A DNA stretch of 64,000 bases from Streptomyces sp. TRM68416. GTDB lineage: Bacteria > Actinomycetota > Actinomycetes > Streptomycetales > Streptomycetaceae. The notes beneath the pieces were generated by a model, which saw nothing but the letters and a program-made list of their open reading frames with translations, did no database searches and was not told the DNA's origin. The position numbers and the translations under genes are program-made. Positions 10,258-18,322 of the stretch are shown piece after piece (position 1 is the stretch's first letter; each line of letters begins with the position of its first letter). The stretch is from the NCBI RefSeq assembly GCF_014596915.1, contig NZ_JACVWU010000001.1:1-64000 (forward strand). The letters are read 5' to 3'.

Positions 10258-11520
10258 ATGGCGATGCGAACGGCAGGGAACCAGGTGGAGACGAGCGGCA
10301 CACGGCGGTCCCTGGCGGGACTTCTGGGGGTCTGGTCCCTGACCAGGCTGTTCCTGCTGCTCTTCGTGTTCAAGGTGTACGTCTTCCCCGGCCCGGACGT
10401 CACCACCGACGTGTCGGTGATCTACCAGGGCTGGTACGAGGTGCTGCGCGCCGGAACGTTCCCGCAGGACGACGTGACCTGGCAGTACCCGCCCGCCGCC
10501 GCCCTCGCGATCCTCTCCCCCGGGCTACTGTTCCACCTGGACTACGCCTCCGCCTTCTTCGTCCTCGCCTTCACCGCCGACCTGGCCGTCCTCGGCCTGC
10601 TGCTGTACACCGGCGCGCGCCCCGGGCGAACCCTGCGCGGCGCCTGGGTGTGGGCGGTGGGCGTACCGCTGCTCGGCCCGACCGTCTACGCCCGCTACGA
10701 CGTGATGGTGACCGCGGTGGCGGTGGCGGCGCTGCTCGCCGGTGCCGGGCGCCCGCGTGTGATGGGCGCGCTGACGGCCGTGGCCGCGATGCTGAAGGTG
10801 TGGCCGGTGCTGCTGCTGGTCGCGGCGCGGCGCCGGTCGGCGTGGGTGTCGGCGGCGGTGACGGCCGCGGTGCTGGCCGGGGTGTTCGCGATGGCCATGC
10901 CGGGCGCGTTCGCCTTCCTGACCTTCCAGCGCGACCGCGGCACCGAGGTGGAGTCGCTCGGCTCGCTGGTCTTCCACGTGGCCCGGCACTTCGGCTGGGA
11001 CGGGCAGGTGCTGCTGAACTACGGCTCGGTGGAGTTCCTCGGCCCGCACGTGGGGCTGGTGAGCAAGGCCGCGCTGGCCCTGTCCGTCGTGGCCTTCGGG
11101 TGGCTGCTGCTGTGGCGGCTGAGGGCCACCCGGTTCCTGCCGCACACGCTCGCGGACGCGGCGTTCGTCGCGGTGCTGATGTTCACCACCACCAGCCGGG
11201 TGATCAGCCCGCAGTACATGCTGTGGCTGGTCGGTCTGGCGGCGGTCTGCCTGTGCTTCCGCGGCAGCCGGATGGGGCGGCCCGTGGGCGTGGTCCTGGT
11301 GGCGTGCCTGGTGACGGTGCTGGAGTTCCCGGTCTGGTTCGGTCATGTCGTCGCGAGCGATCCGCTCGGCATCACCCTGCTGTTCGTCCGCAACGGCCTG
11401 CTGGTCCTGGCCACCGTCCTCGCCGCCCGCGCACTGTGGCGCTCCACGGTGCCCGACTCGGCCCCGACCCCGTTCCCGACTCAGCCCACCCGTGCCAAGG
11501 AGACCTCGCTACCCTCCTGA
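10258..11520 (+). CDS. GT87-type polyprenyl-phosphate-mannose-dependent mannosyltransferase
   Basis: A 420-residue polytopic membrane protein with about nine or ten hydrophobic segments spread from residue 20 to the C-terminus. The short DDVTWQYPP segment after the first membrane span and the YARYDVMV segment are typical of the GT87/DUF2029 family, which uses polyprenyl-phosphate mannose outside the membrane and includes mycobacterial PimE. Acidic residues of the first loop are the likely catalytic base region. The ATG at 10258 is used because it precedes the first span; a second ATG lies two codons on. The gene is divergent from the PimB-like gene. The acceptor is not known. Confidence 0.85.
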   Translation: MAMRTAGNQVETSGTRRSLAGLLGVWSLTRLFLLLFVFKVYVFPGPDVTTDVSVIYQGWYEVLRAGTFPQDDVTWQYPPAAALAILSPGLLFHLDYASAFFVLAFTADLAVLGLLLYTGARPGRTLRGAWVWAVGVPLLGPTVYARYDVMVTAVAVAALLAGAGRPRVMGALTAVAAMLKVWPVLLLVAARRRSAWVSAAVTAAVLAGVFAMAMPGAFAFLTFQRDRGTEVESLGSLVFHVARHFGWDGQVLLNYGSVEFLGPHVGLVSKAALALSVVAFGWLLLWRLRATRFLPHTLADAAFVAVLMFTTTSRVISPQYMLWLVGLAAVCLCFRGSRMGRPVGVVLVACLVTVLEFPVWFGHVVASDPLGITLLFVRNGLLVLATVLAARALWRSTVPDSAPTPFPTQPTRAKETSLPS

Positions 11521-11594
11521 CGCGGAACGCGCCGGAACATCACCAGCACCGCCGAAGAAGCCAGCACAAGCCGGACCGCCGGGAGCAGGCCGCG

Positions 11595-11783
11595 GTGCTG
11601 CGGCGGCGCCTGGACTTCCTGGAGACCCCGGCGAGCTTCTTCTACCGGGACGGGGAGCCGGTGCGGGTGGAGGAGGCCGGTGATTTGTTTCGGCAGGGGA
11701 TGTTGCGGGTGGCGCGGGCGACCGGGCGGGCGGAGCGGGCCTGGTTCAGGGAGGCCGTGGAGCTGCTTGATCAGGCGAACTGA
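11595..11783 (+). CDS. small unknown protein, 62 residues
   Basis: A short frame with strongly coding-like third positions, starting at GTG 11595 with GGGAG about nine bases upstream. The product is charged and helical, beginning with VLRRRLDFLETPASFFYRDG and ending with WFREAVELLDQAN. It lies 74 bases downstream of the GT87 gene on the same strand, and its last 13 bases overlap the 3' end of the minus-strand lipoprotein gene. No family is recognised. The frame is open further upstream without a usual start codon, so the true start is uncertain. It could be a small cytosolic protein or the tail of a decayed gene. Confidence 0.5.
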   Translation: MLRRRLDFLETPASFFYRDGEPVRVEEAGDLFRQGMLRVARATGRAERAWFREAVELLDQAN

Positions 11784-12955
11784 AGCCGCAGGTAGGCGCG
11801 CCACTGCTCGGTGAAGTCGGCAAGGTTCGTGGCGAGCACCCGCTCCAGCGCGTCCTCGACCGCGCCCTCCCGTTCGTCGTGGGCTCCGACGGCCCGGTAG
11901 AACTCCCGGAGCTTCTCCTCGCCCCACCGGTCGGCGATGAGCCGGCAGGCCATCCAGCCGCTCTCGTAGGCCTGCGCCAGCTCGGCCGCGCTGCCGGTGA
12001 ACCCGAAGTCCTGGTCGGTGGGCAGCGTCGCCGGCACCCGCCCGTGGCTCACCGCCCGCCACAGCTCCGGCGCGGCCTGGGGCGGCGTGCGCCCGGCGGC
12101 GAGATAGCCGACCCAGTCGGCGAACCCCTCCGACAGCCACAGCGGGGTGGCGGCGGAGGTGTGGGCGCGGGTGGCGACATGCGTGGTCTCGTGGGTGAGG
12201 ACGACCTGCTTGCCGGTGCTGCCGAGGACGCCGTACGCGACGGGGTTGACGATGATCCGGTCCGCGGGCGCCCGGGCCGGGTCACCCGTCTCGCCCGTGG
12301 TGACGGCGGCGATCCCCCGGTAGGAGGAGGCGGGCGAGCCGAGCAGTCCCGCCATCCCCTCCAGCGACTGCGGGACGAGGACGACCGTGCGCCGCGGCCA
12401 CTCGGTGCCCCAGGCCCGCGTCACCTCCGGCACCGCCCGGTCCGCCAGCTCGGCGTAGGAGGCCAGTTTCTCGGCGGACTGCCCGACGCCCAGCACCAGG
12501 CTGCGCTCGCCCCGGGCCAGCAGTACCTCACCCTGGTCCCACAGCTGCTCGGCGGCCTTCTCCGCGGGCCGCTCGGCGTCGACGTACCACCCGCCCCCGG
12601 CGTCCACGCTGAGCCGCAGGGTGCGGCCGACGACGACCGGCGCCCGGTCGTGGCCCTCGATGCGGTAGCGCAGGTCGGCCTCGGCGGTGGCCGTGTCCCC
12701 GATGCGCCGCAGGCCGGTCACGCGGTAGGACCACTCGGCGAAGGGCACCGCGCGCAGCCGGTCGTAGCCCGCTCCCGTCCGGGCGAAGGCCGCCGCGTCC
12801 CGGTCGACGACCGCGGCCGCCCGCCGGTCGAGCACCCGCTGCACCGCGTCCGTGGCCGCGTCCGACGCGGGCCGGCCGCCGCACGCCACCAGCGAGACGA
12901 GCAGCAGACACAGTGCCACCACCGAGCACCCCGACGCACCCCGTCGACCAGCCAT
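11771..12955 (-). CDS. lipoprotein with gluzincin-like (HExxH) metallopeptidase domain
   Basis: A 394-residue lipoprotein. The signal peptide ends in the lipobox LVAC, with Cys 25 as the lipid anchor. An N-terminal NTF2-like region (about 35-130) is followed by a peptidase-like region of the MA clan: the zinc motif HETTH near residue 250 and, about 20 residues on, WLSEGFADWVGY, whose Glu is the expected third zinc ligand. It should therefore be an extracytoplasmic membrane-anchored zinc peptidase; the substrate is unknown. The ATG at 12955 gives a normal n-region with two Arg pairs. Its stop codon overlaps the 3' end of the small plus-strand frame by 13 bases. Confidence 0.85.
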   Translation of the reverse strand: MAGRRGASGCSVVALCLLLVSLVACGGRPASDAATDAVQRVLDRRAAAVVDRDAAAFARTGAGYDRLRAVPFAEWSYRVTGLRRIGDTATAEADLRYRIEGHDRAPVVVGRTLRLSVDAGGGWYVDAERPAEKAAEQLWDQGEVLLARGERSLVLGVGQSAEKLASYAELADRAVPEVTRAWGTEWPRRTVVLVPQSLEGMAGLLGSPASSYRGIAAVTTGETGDPARAPADRIIVNPVAYGVLGSTGKQVVLTHETTHVATRAHTSAATPLWLSEGFADWVGYLAAGRTPPQAAPELWRAVSHGRVPATLPTDQDFGFTGSAAELAQAYESGWMACRLIADRWGEEKLREFYRAVGAHDEREGAVEDALERVLATNLADFTEQWRAYLRLQFA

Positions 12956-12998
12956 GCGGCGATCGTACGGCGGCCGCGCCGCGGAGGTCAGACCCCCG

Positions 12999-14033
12999 TC
13001 AGACCCTGGTGACCGTCGCGCCCGGCATCATGCCCACCGGGTCGTAGCGCACGGGCGCGCCGGGATAGGGCGCGTGGACCACCTGGCCGTTGCCCATGTA
13101 CATCCCGACATGGCTGGCGTCGCCCCGGTAGGTGACCAGGTCACCGGGTTGCGCCTGGGCGAGCGGCACCTGCCGGCCGGCGTACCGCTGGCCCTGCGAG
13201 GTGCGCGGCAGGGAGACCCCGGCCTGCGCGTACGACCACTGCATCAGGCCCGAGCAGTCGAAGCCGTTGGGCCCGTTGGCGCCCCAGACGTACGGCTTGC
13301 CCACGGCGGAACGGGCGGCGGCGACCGCGGCGGCGGCACGGCCCGAGGACGGGGCGGCGCTCCCGAGGTCGGGCAGGTCGGAGCGGCCGGAGCGGGAGGC
13401 GCGGTCGTAGGCGTCCCGCTCGGTGGACGGCAGGGAGTTGAGCAGTTGCCGGGCCCTGGCGAGCTTGCTCTCCACGGTCCGCTTGTGGGAGGCGACGGCC
13501 TTGCGGCTCTTCTCCAGCTCGCCGAGCTTGCGGGTGGCCTCCGCGCGCTCCTGGGCGAGTTCGCGCATGGCGCCCTGGAGGTCCTTCAGCTCACCGGCCT
13601 GGTGGGCGGTGAGCCGGTCCAGGGCGGCGGCCTTGTCGAGGTAGTCGTCCGGGTCGTCGGAGAACAGCAGGGCCAGCGACGGGTCGAGGCCGCCGGAGCG
13701 GTACTGGGCGCCGGCCAGCGAACCGAGCGCCTCCCGCATGGTGTTGATGCGCTCCTGCTGCCGGGCGATCCGGTCCTGCGCCCCGCCGACCTGCTTGCGC
13801 AGCGCGTCGGCACGTTCGTCGGCCTTGTTGTACGCCTCGGTGGCCTTCTCCGCCTCCTCGTAGAGGCGGTCCACCTCGGCCCGGGTGTCGTCGGCCGGAG
13901 CGGCGACCGCGGTGGTGGCCGGTACGGCCCCGAGAGCGGCGGCCGCCGCTGACATGACGCAGAGCGCTGCGCTGGCGCCCCGGTCGAACCCGGACGGTAC
14001 AAGGCGACGATGTGACCCCACGAGAAGCCGCAC
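12999..14033 (-). CDS. secreted NlpC/P60 D,L-endopeptidase
   Basis: A 344-residue peptidoglycan hydrolase. A signal sequence with a long Ala-rich core ends near AVAAPAD. A coiled coil follows (about residues 48-200), as in RipA-type actinobacterial hydrolases, where it folds over or anchors the enzyme. The C-terminal NlpC/P60 domain (about 230-344) shows the catalytic Cys in GFDCSGLMQW, the His in ASHVGMYMG and the third polar His in VVHAPYPG. It should cut D-glutamyl to diamino acid links in stem peptides. The GTG start at 14033 is a choice among nearby GTG codons. A paralogue of the same length lies 202 bases upstream on the same strand. Confidence 0.9.
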   Translation of the reverse strand: MRLLVGSHRRLVPSGFDRGASAALCVMSAAAAALGAVPATTAVAAPADDTRAEVDRLYEEAEKATEAYNKADERADALRKQVGGAQDRIARQQERINTMREALGSLAGAQYRSGGLDPSLALLFSDDPDDYLDKAAALDRLTAHQAGELKDLQGAMRELAQERAEATRKLGELEKSRKAVASHKRTVESKLARARQLLNSLPSTERDAYDRASRSGRSDLPDLGSAAPSSGRAAAAVAAARSAVGKPYVWGANGPNGFDCSGLMQWSYAQAGVSLPRTSQGQRYAGRQVPLAQAQPGDLVTYRGDASHVGMYMGNGQVVHAPYPGAPVRYDPVGMMPGATVTRV

Positions 14034-14121
14034 CCCATCTCACTGGCGGACAGGAAACGCGGCAGACAGTAACCCCGGGACGGGTCACCGGCCAACGACC
14101 GCCGTGGGCACACAACGTGAC

Positions 14122-14152
14122 GCCCCGCCTATGACGCAGGTCATGGGCGGGG
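14122..14152 (-). terminator. hairpin downstream of the second NlpC/P60 gene
   Basis: GCCCCGCCTATGAC and GTCATGGGCGGGGC pair over 14 positions with a short loop. It lies between the two NlpC/P60 genes and would end the transcript of the 14236-15270 gene. There is no T-rich tail, as is common in Streptomyces. Confidence 0.6.
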
Positions 14153-14235
14153 CGCGGGGTCAGTTCAGGTCGGCGCGATTCGCCCGAACGGGCGGTGCCG
14201 TGTCCTGATCTTGAAGGGGTCCCCCGAGGGGGTGG

Positions 14236-15270
14236 TCAGATCCGGACGCCGAACTGGAACGGCATGTTGTTGATCGACTCGTAGCGGACGACCGTGCCGG
14301 TGCGCGGGGCGTGCAGGATCTGGCCGTTGCCCGCGTAGAAGCCGACGTGGTGCAGGTCGCCGTAGAAGATGACCAGGTCGCCGACCTTGAGGTCGGACTG
14401 GCTGTAGATGCGCGTGCCGGCGTTGGCCTGGGCCTGCGAGGTGCGCGGGATGGAGACGCCGGCCTGGGCGAAGGCCCAGGAGGTCAGGCCCGAGCAGTCG
14501 AAGGAGGAGGGGCCGGAGGCGCCGTAGACGTAGGGCGAGCCGAGCTTGCTCTGGGCGGCCTGGTAGGCGGACATCACGCGGCCGGAGCCGGCGGGGGCGT
14601 CGCCGAGCTGGACGCGGTCGGCGGAGGACCGGCTGGCCCGCTCCTCCTTGGCGGCGAGGGCGGCCTTCTCGGCGGCGGTCAGCGTGTTGAGCAGCCGCTG
14701 CGCCTCGGCCAGCTTCGCCTGGACTTCCTTCTTGTTCTTGCCCAGCTCGGTCCGGGTGGAGGCGAGGTCCTTGAGCTTCTCGGTGGCCTCGGCCCGGTCC
14801 TGGGCGAGTTCGCGCTGCTTGTCCTGGATCTTCTTCAGCGCCTCGACCTGCTGGCCGCTCAACTGGTCGAGTGTGGAGGCCTTGTCGAGGTAGTCGTCCG
14901 GATCGGAGGACAGGAAGAGCTGGAGGGAGGAGTCGATCGACCCGGTGCGGTACTGGGCGGCGGCGGCCAGGCCTATGGAGTCACGCAGCTCGTTGAGGTC
15001 TTCCTGACCGCGCGCGACGTTGTCCTGGATGGTGGAGATCTCCTTCTGGAGCTTCTCCTGCTTCTCCTTGGCGCCGTTGTACTTCTCGGTCGCGTGCTCG
15101 GCCTCTTCGTAGAGCTTGTCGACCTTGGCCTTGACCTCGTCCTTGCTCGGCTTCTCACTGGGAGCGGCGTTGGCTGCCTGCGAGCTGATGGCCACGGCGG
15201 CTGCGGCGGCGGTGGTCAGCACGGTCACACGTGCACGGCTCGGCTGCTTGGGTCGACGGTGGGACGCCAC
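14236..15270 (-). CDS. secreted NlpC/P60 D,L-endopeptidase, paralogue
   Basis: A 344-residue exported cell-wall hydrolase, paralogous to the product of 12999-14033. The signal peptide runs to about ANAAPS near residue 37. The coiled-coil region (about 45-215) is richer in Lys and Glu than in the paralogue. The C-terminal NlpC/P60 domain has the catalytic Cys in SFDCSGLTSW, the His in LHHVGFYAG and the His in ILHAPRTG. The start is GTG 15270, supported by AAGGAG nine bases upstream. The DDYLDKA segment is shared by both paralogues. The leader of about 200 bases was checked for a c-di-AMP riboswitch, often found ahead of such genes, and none was evident. Confidence 0.92.
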   Translation of the reverse strand: MASHRRPKQPSRARVTVLTTAAAAAVAISSQAANAAPSEKPSKDEVKAKVDKLYEEAEHATEKYNGAKEKQEKLQKEISTIQDNVARGQEDLNELRDSIGLAAAAQYRTGSIDSSLQLFLSSDPDDYLDKASTLDQLSGQQVEALKKIQDKQRELAQDRAEATEKLKDLASTRTELGKNKKEVQAKLAEAQRLLNTLTAAEKAALAAKEERASRSSADRVQLGDAPAGSGRVMSAYQAAQSKLGSPYVYGASGPSSFDCSGLTSWAFAQAGVSIPRTSQAQANAGTRIYSQSDLKVGDLVIFYGDLHHVGFYAGNGQILHAPRTGTVVRYESINNMPFQFGVRI

Positions 15271-15480
15271 GGAGGCGAACTCCTTCTTCTGAGTGATCTC
15301 GCGATCGAAGGTTCGAAGGCAGACCCTAGTGACACAGCTGTGATCAGTTCAAACCCGTGGGCGATTTACCCCGGTTACGGTCCGCATTTTTTGCCATCAA
15401 CCCACGTGCAGTGATCTCGGATTGACGCTACGTCGCGTGACACTTCCGCCAATTCGGGCAATGCGTTTGTACGTTGACCT

Positions 15481-16824
15481 TCAGGACAGTCGCCTGAGAA
15501 GCACCGCAGAAGCGACCGGCCGGGCGCCCGCCCGGGCGACCCCGTCCGCCACCTCGCGGTCGGTCGAGACGACGATGACCGGCCGGCCGGGCGGCTCGGC
15601 GCGCACCAGCTGGCGAATCAGCTCGTCCGCCGTGACACCGGGCTTGGAGAACAGCACCCGGACCCCGCGCGGCGGCGCGAGCAGCACCGGCGCGGCCAGT
15701 TCGGCGCCGTCGAAGACGCACGTCACCTCGGCGCCGGTCTGCGCGGCGAGCTGCGAGAGCTGCCCGAGCAGCCTCAGCCGCTGCTTCTCCAGCGGCATCT
15801 GGGGATAGCCGGTCTTGGTGACGTTGTAGCCGTCGACGACCAGATGCGCCTGGGGCAGGGCGAGCAACTGGTCGAGGATCGCGGGGTCGTTCTCGGACAG
15901 CGCCCGCGCGGCGATGTCCTTCGGTGTCATACGTCCCGGTTCGACCGCGTCCACGGTCTGCGCCGGACGCACCGACACCGGTGGCAACGCCAGCTCCCGG
16001 CGCAGCCCTTGGGTGGCGTCGAGCAGGGTGTCGAGCAGCAGCCGGACCCGCATGTCCTCCACGCTGCGCCCCTCGCGGGCGGCCCTGCGGGTGGCCTCCA
16101 GCGCCGCCTCGGCCTCACCGAGCCGCCCCTTGAGCCGCCGGGCCTCGCTCTCGGCGGCGGACACCTGTGCGTGCGCCTCGGCGCGCATGGCCTCGATCTC
16201 GCCGTGCACCTTGCGCAGCGCGGCCTCGCCGCGCTTGACGTCGCTGAGGGCGGCGCGCAGCTTGCGGTGAAGCGATTCCGCTTCCTTCTTGGCGGCCTCC
16301 AGCTCGCCGCGCAGCCGCTCGGTCTCCGTCCGGGTCTGTTCCCTGGCCTGGGCGAGTTCCTCGCGCAGCCGCTCCAGCTCGGCCCGGCTCTCCTCGTCGG
16401 CCCGCTCGGCGTCGGCCCGCTGGGCCTCCTCGCCGGCCGCGGTCACGAGCTTCACCCAACCGGTGGGCCGCAGTACATAGGCCGCGGCCGCGACGTCGAG
16501 CGGATCCGCGGCCGGGGGTGGTGCGCCGGAGTCGAGTGCGCCGGAGAGTTCCGGCTGGGCCTCTCTCAGCTTCTCCCCGATGCGCTGCCGGAACAGTGGA
16601 TCGGTCTCCAGTGCGGCGGCCATCGCGTTGCCCGCGAACTTGGCCCGCCGGTTCGGTGCGAACCGGGCGTACTGCCGTAGCTGGGCGGGCAGTTCACCGA
16701 CGGTCAGCCCGCCGAAGCCGTCGGAGACGATCTGTACGACTCTTCTGCGCACTCCGTCGGGCAGCGGACGGTCGAGCACCTCGGCGGCGCCGTCGCCCGG
16801 CCCCCCGCCTGTGGTCTCCACCAT
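15481..16824 (-). CDS. NYN-domain (YacP-like) predicted ribonuclease with coiled coil
   Basis: A 447-residue protein. The C-terminal domain (about residues 320-445) is a NYN/PIN-like nuclease fold: LVVDGYNVTKTGYPQ with D331, CVFDGAE with D372, and VVSTDREVADG with D422, the acidic residues that would bind Mg. The centre (about 130-275) is a long Glu- and Arg-rich coiled coil. The N-terminal 110 residues form a separate domain of unknown role with RFAPNRRAKFAGNAMAAALE. YacP-type proteins are linked to rRNA and mRNA decay in Bacillus; the role here is inferred. There is no signal peptide. The ATG start follows a probable terminator of the small zinc-ribbon gene. Confidence 0.85.
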   Translation of the reverse strand: MVETTGGGPGDGAAEVLDRPLPDGVRRRVVQIVSDGFGGLTVGELPAQLRQYARFAPNRRAKFAGNAMAAALETDPLFRQRIGEKLREAQPELSGALDSGAPPPAADPLDVAAAAYVLRPTGWVKLVTAAGEEAQRADAERADEESRAELERLREELAQAREQTRTETERLRGELEAAKKEAESLHRKLRAALSDVKRGEAALRKVHGEIEAMRAEAHAQVSAAESEARRLKGRLGEAEAALEATRRAAREGRSVEDMRVRLLLDTLLDATQGLRRELALPPVSVRPAQTVDAVEPGRMTPKDIAARALSENDPAILDQLLALPQAHLVVDGYNVTKTGYPQMPLEKQRLRLLGQLSQLAAQTGAEVTCVFDGAELAAPVLLAPPRGVRVLFSKPGVTADELIRQLVRAEPPGRPVIVVSTDREVADGVARAGARPVASAVLLRRLS

Positions 16825-16849
16825 CCGTTGTCACCCCAATGCCTGTGCG

Positions 16850-16870
16850 GATCCCCCGGCGAGGGGGATC
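16850..16870 (-). terminator. small hairpin after the zinc-ribbon gene
   Basis: GATCCCCC and GGGGGATC pair over 8 bases around GGCGA. It lies 22 bases beyond the stop of the minus-strand zinc-ribbon gene and before the NYN gene. It may only weaken read-through. Confidence 0.5.
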
Positions 16871-16892
16871 GCCCGTGCGGGGCCCGCTCCGC

Positions 16893-17132
16893 TCAGGAGC
16901 CGGCGCCCGGCCTGTCCACGAGTTCCACCTGGTCCACGGCGTTGCACCAGCGGCAGCGGACCGACTCGATGGTCTCACTGACCACCTCGCGCTCCTCCAC
17001 CTTCGGTTCGCCGGCCAGGTCCAGGTGGACGTACTCGACGACCTTCGACGAACGCGTCACGTCGAAGCGGGTGAGGTTGCCGCAGAGGGTGCAGCGCCAC
17101 CGCGTGGTGGCGGTCGGCAGGGGAACCGTCAT
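16893..17132 (-). CDS. small zinc-ribbon protein, 79 residues
   Basis: A 79-residue protein with two Cys pairs, CTLCGN near residue 14 and CRWCNA near residue 58, which would hold one zinc ion in a ribbon. Between them is a beta-rich segment with DVTRSSKVVEYVHLDLAGEP. It is a soluble protein; many such small ribbons bind RNA or polymerases, but no partner can be named. The ATG at 17132 is chosen over an upstream ATG because AAGGAA lies about 12 bases before it and the conserved part begins there. It is divergent from the rhomboid gene, 155 bases away. Confidence 0.8.
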   Translation of the reverse strand: MTVPLPTATTRWRCTLCGNLTRFDVTRSSKVVEYVHLDLAGEPKVEEREVVSETIESVRCRWCNAVDQVELVDRPGAGS

Positions 17133-17287
17133 CGCGACTGTTCTTTCCTTCCAGTGTCGGTGACTCACCGGTGTCCCCGGTGCGTGTGGCTCGTAACCCT
17201 ACGGCCTGGCGGGTACTCGCCGCTCGGGCGTCCACGGCGGCGAGGCAGTCTGTTCTATTCCATCCTGTTACGTCATGCTCTGTGTTC

Positions 17288-18022
17288 ATGATCAGCACCT
17301 GGGGTACGACGGTCCGCCGAGCGATCCGGACGCCCGCGCCGGTGACATACGGACTGATCGCCCTGTGCACGCTGATCTTCCTGATCGGCCCCGCCTCGGG
17401 CCTCAATCCGGTCTACGGCGGCGGCGAGGAACTGCTCGCCGCGCAGCGCGCCCACTTCCGCCGCTGGGGCGTCGTCCCGGCCGAGCTGTTCGAAGGCTCG
17501 GCCCGCGCCGCCCTGACCCCGGCCACCGCCCTCTTCGTCCACGGCAGCTGGGTCCACCTGCTCGGCAACATGCTCTTTCTCTACGTCTTCGGCGTACTGA
17601 CCGAGGAACGGATGGGCCGCGTCCAGTTCACCCTCTTCTACCTGGGCTGCGGCTACCTGGCCCTGCTGGGCTACGCGGCCGCCAACGCAGCGTCCCAGCA
17701 GTCCCTGGTCGGCGCGTCCGGCGCGATCTCCGCGGTCCTCGGCGCCTTCCTGGCGCTGTTCCCGCGGGCCCGGGTGACCAGCCTGCTGCCCTTCCTCTTC
17801 TTCCTGCCGCTGCGCTTCCCGGCGTGGGTCGTGCTGCCGTTCTGGGCGGCCCTGCAGTGGCTGGCGGCGGGGCGGGCGGCGAGCGGGCCCGGGGTGGCGT
17901 ATCTGGCGCACCTGGTGGGCTTCGGCCTCGGCCTCTGCTTCGCCTGGGTGCGGTTCGGCCGTGGGACTAGAGTGAAGGCCACCCCAGCGACGCCGGCCCC
18001 CGAGGGAGAGAACCAGCCGTGA
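17288..18022 (+). CDS. rhomboid-family intramembrane serine protease
   Basis: A 244-residue membrane protein with about six hydrophobic segments. The rhomboid marks are all present: HGSWVHLLGNM (H85, H90, N94), the nucleophile motif GASGAIS with S144, and the catalytic His in YLAHLVGFG (H208). The Ser-His dyad would cut membrane-spanning substrates within the bilayer. The ATG at 17288 is used; the open frame extends 39 codons upstream but the added part is not membrane-like. A stretch after the second membrane segment (VYGGGEELLAAQRAHFRRWG) is the large L1 loop. The stop overlaps the start of the Lrp-type gene by 4 bases. Confidence 0.92.
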   Translation: MISTWGTTVRRAIRTPAPVTYGLIALCTLIFLIGPASGLNPVYGGGEELLAAQRAHFRRWGVVPAELFEGSARAALTPATALFVHGSWVHLLGNMLFLYVFGVLTEERMGRVQFTLFYLGCGYLALLGYAAANAASQQSLVGASGAISAVLGAFLALFPRARVTSLLPFLFFLPLRFPAWVVLPFWAALQWLAAGRAASGPGVAYLAHLVGFGLGLCFAWVRFGRGTRVKATPATPAPEGENQP

Positions 18023-18300
18023 TCACCGCGATCGTCCTCATCAAGACCAGCGTGGACCGGATCCCCGAGATCGCGGAGCAGATCGCCTCACTGGACAGCG
18101 TGAGCGAGGTCTTCTCCGTCACCGGCACCTACGACCTGATCGCGATGGTCCGCGTCAAGCAGCACGAGGACCTCGCCGAGGTCATCCCCGGCCGCATCAG
18201 CAAGATCCCCGGCGTGGAGGGCACGGACACCCACGTGGCGTTCCGCACGTACTCCCAGCACGACCTGGAGGCGGCGTTCGCGCTCGGCCTGGACTCCTGA
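18019..18300 (+). CDS. stand-alone Lrp/AsnC ligand-binding (RAM) domain protein
   Basis: A 93-residue protein that consists only of the effector domain of Lrp/AsnC regulators, without the helix-turn-helix. The alpha/beta sandwich is visible: ITAIVLIKTSVDRIPEIAEQ, then VSEVFSVTGTYDLIAMVRV, with the GTYDL segment that forms the amino-acid site between subunits. Such proteins bind small ligands and may assemble with full Lrp proteins. The GTG start overlaps the rhomboid stop (GTGA), so the two are translated together. The target or ligand is not known. Confidence 0.9.
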   Translation: MITAIVLIKTSVDRIPEIAEQIASLDSVSEVFSVTGTYDLIAMVRVKQHEDLAEVIPGRISKIPGVEGTDTHVAFRTYSQHDLEAAFALGLDS

Positions 18301-18322
18301 CCCGGATCCGCCGCACACCCCG

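Noticed and set aside
15271..15480. A c-di-AMP (ydaO type) riboswitch ahead of the NlpC/P60 gene
   Set aside because: Such switches control many actinobacterial wall hydrolases, but the conserved blocks could not be found in this leader.
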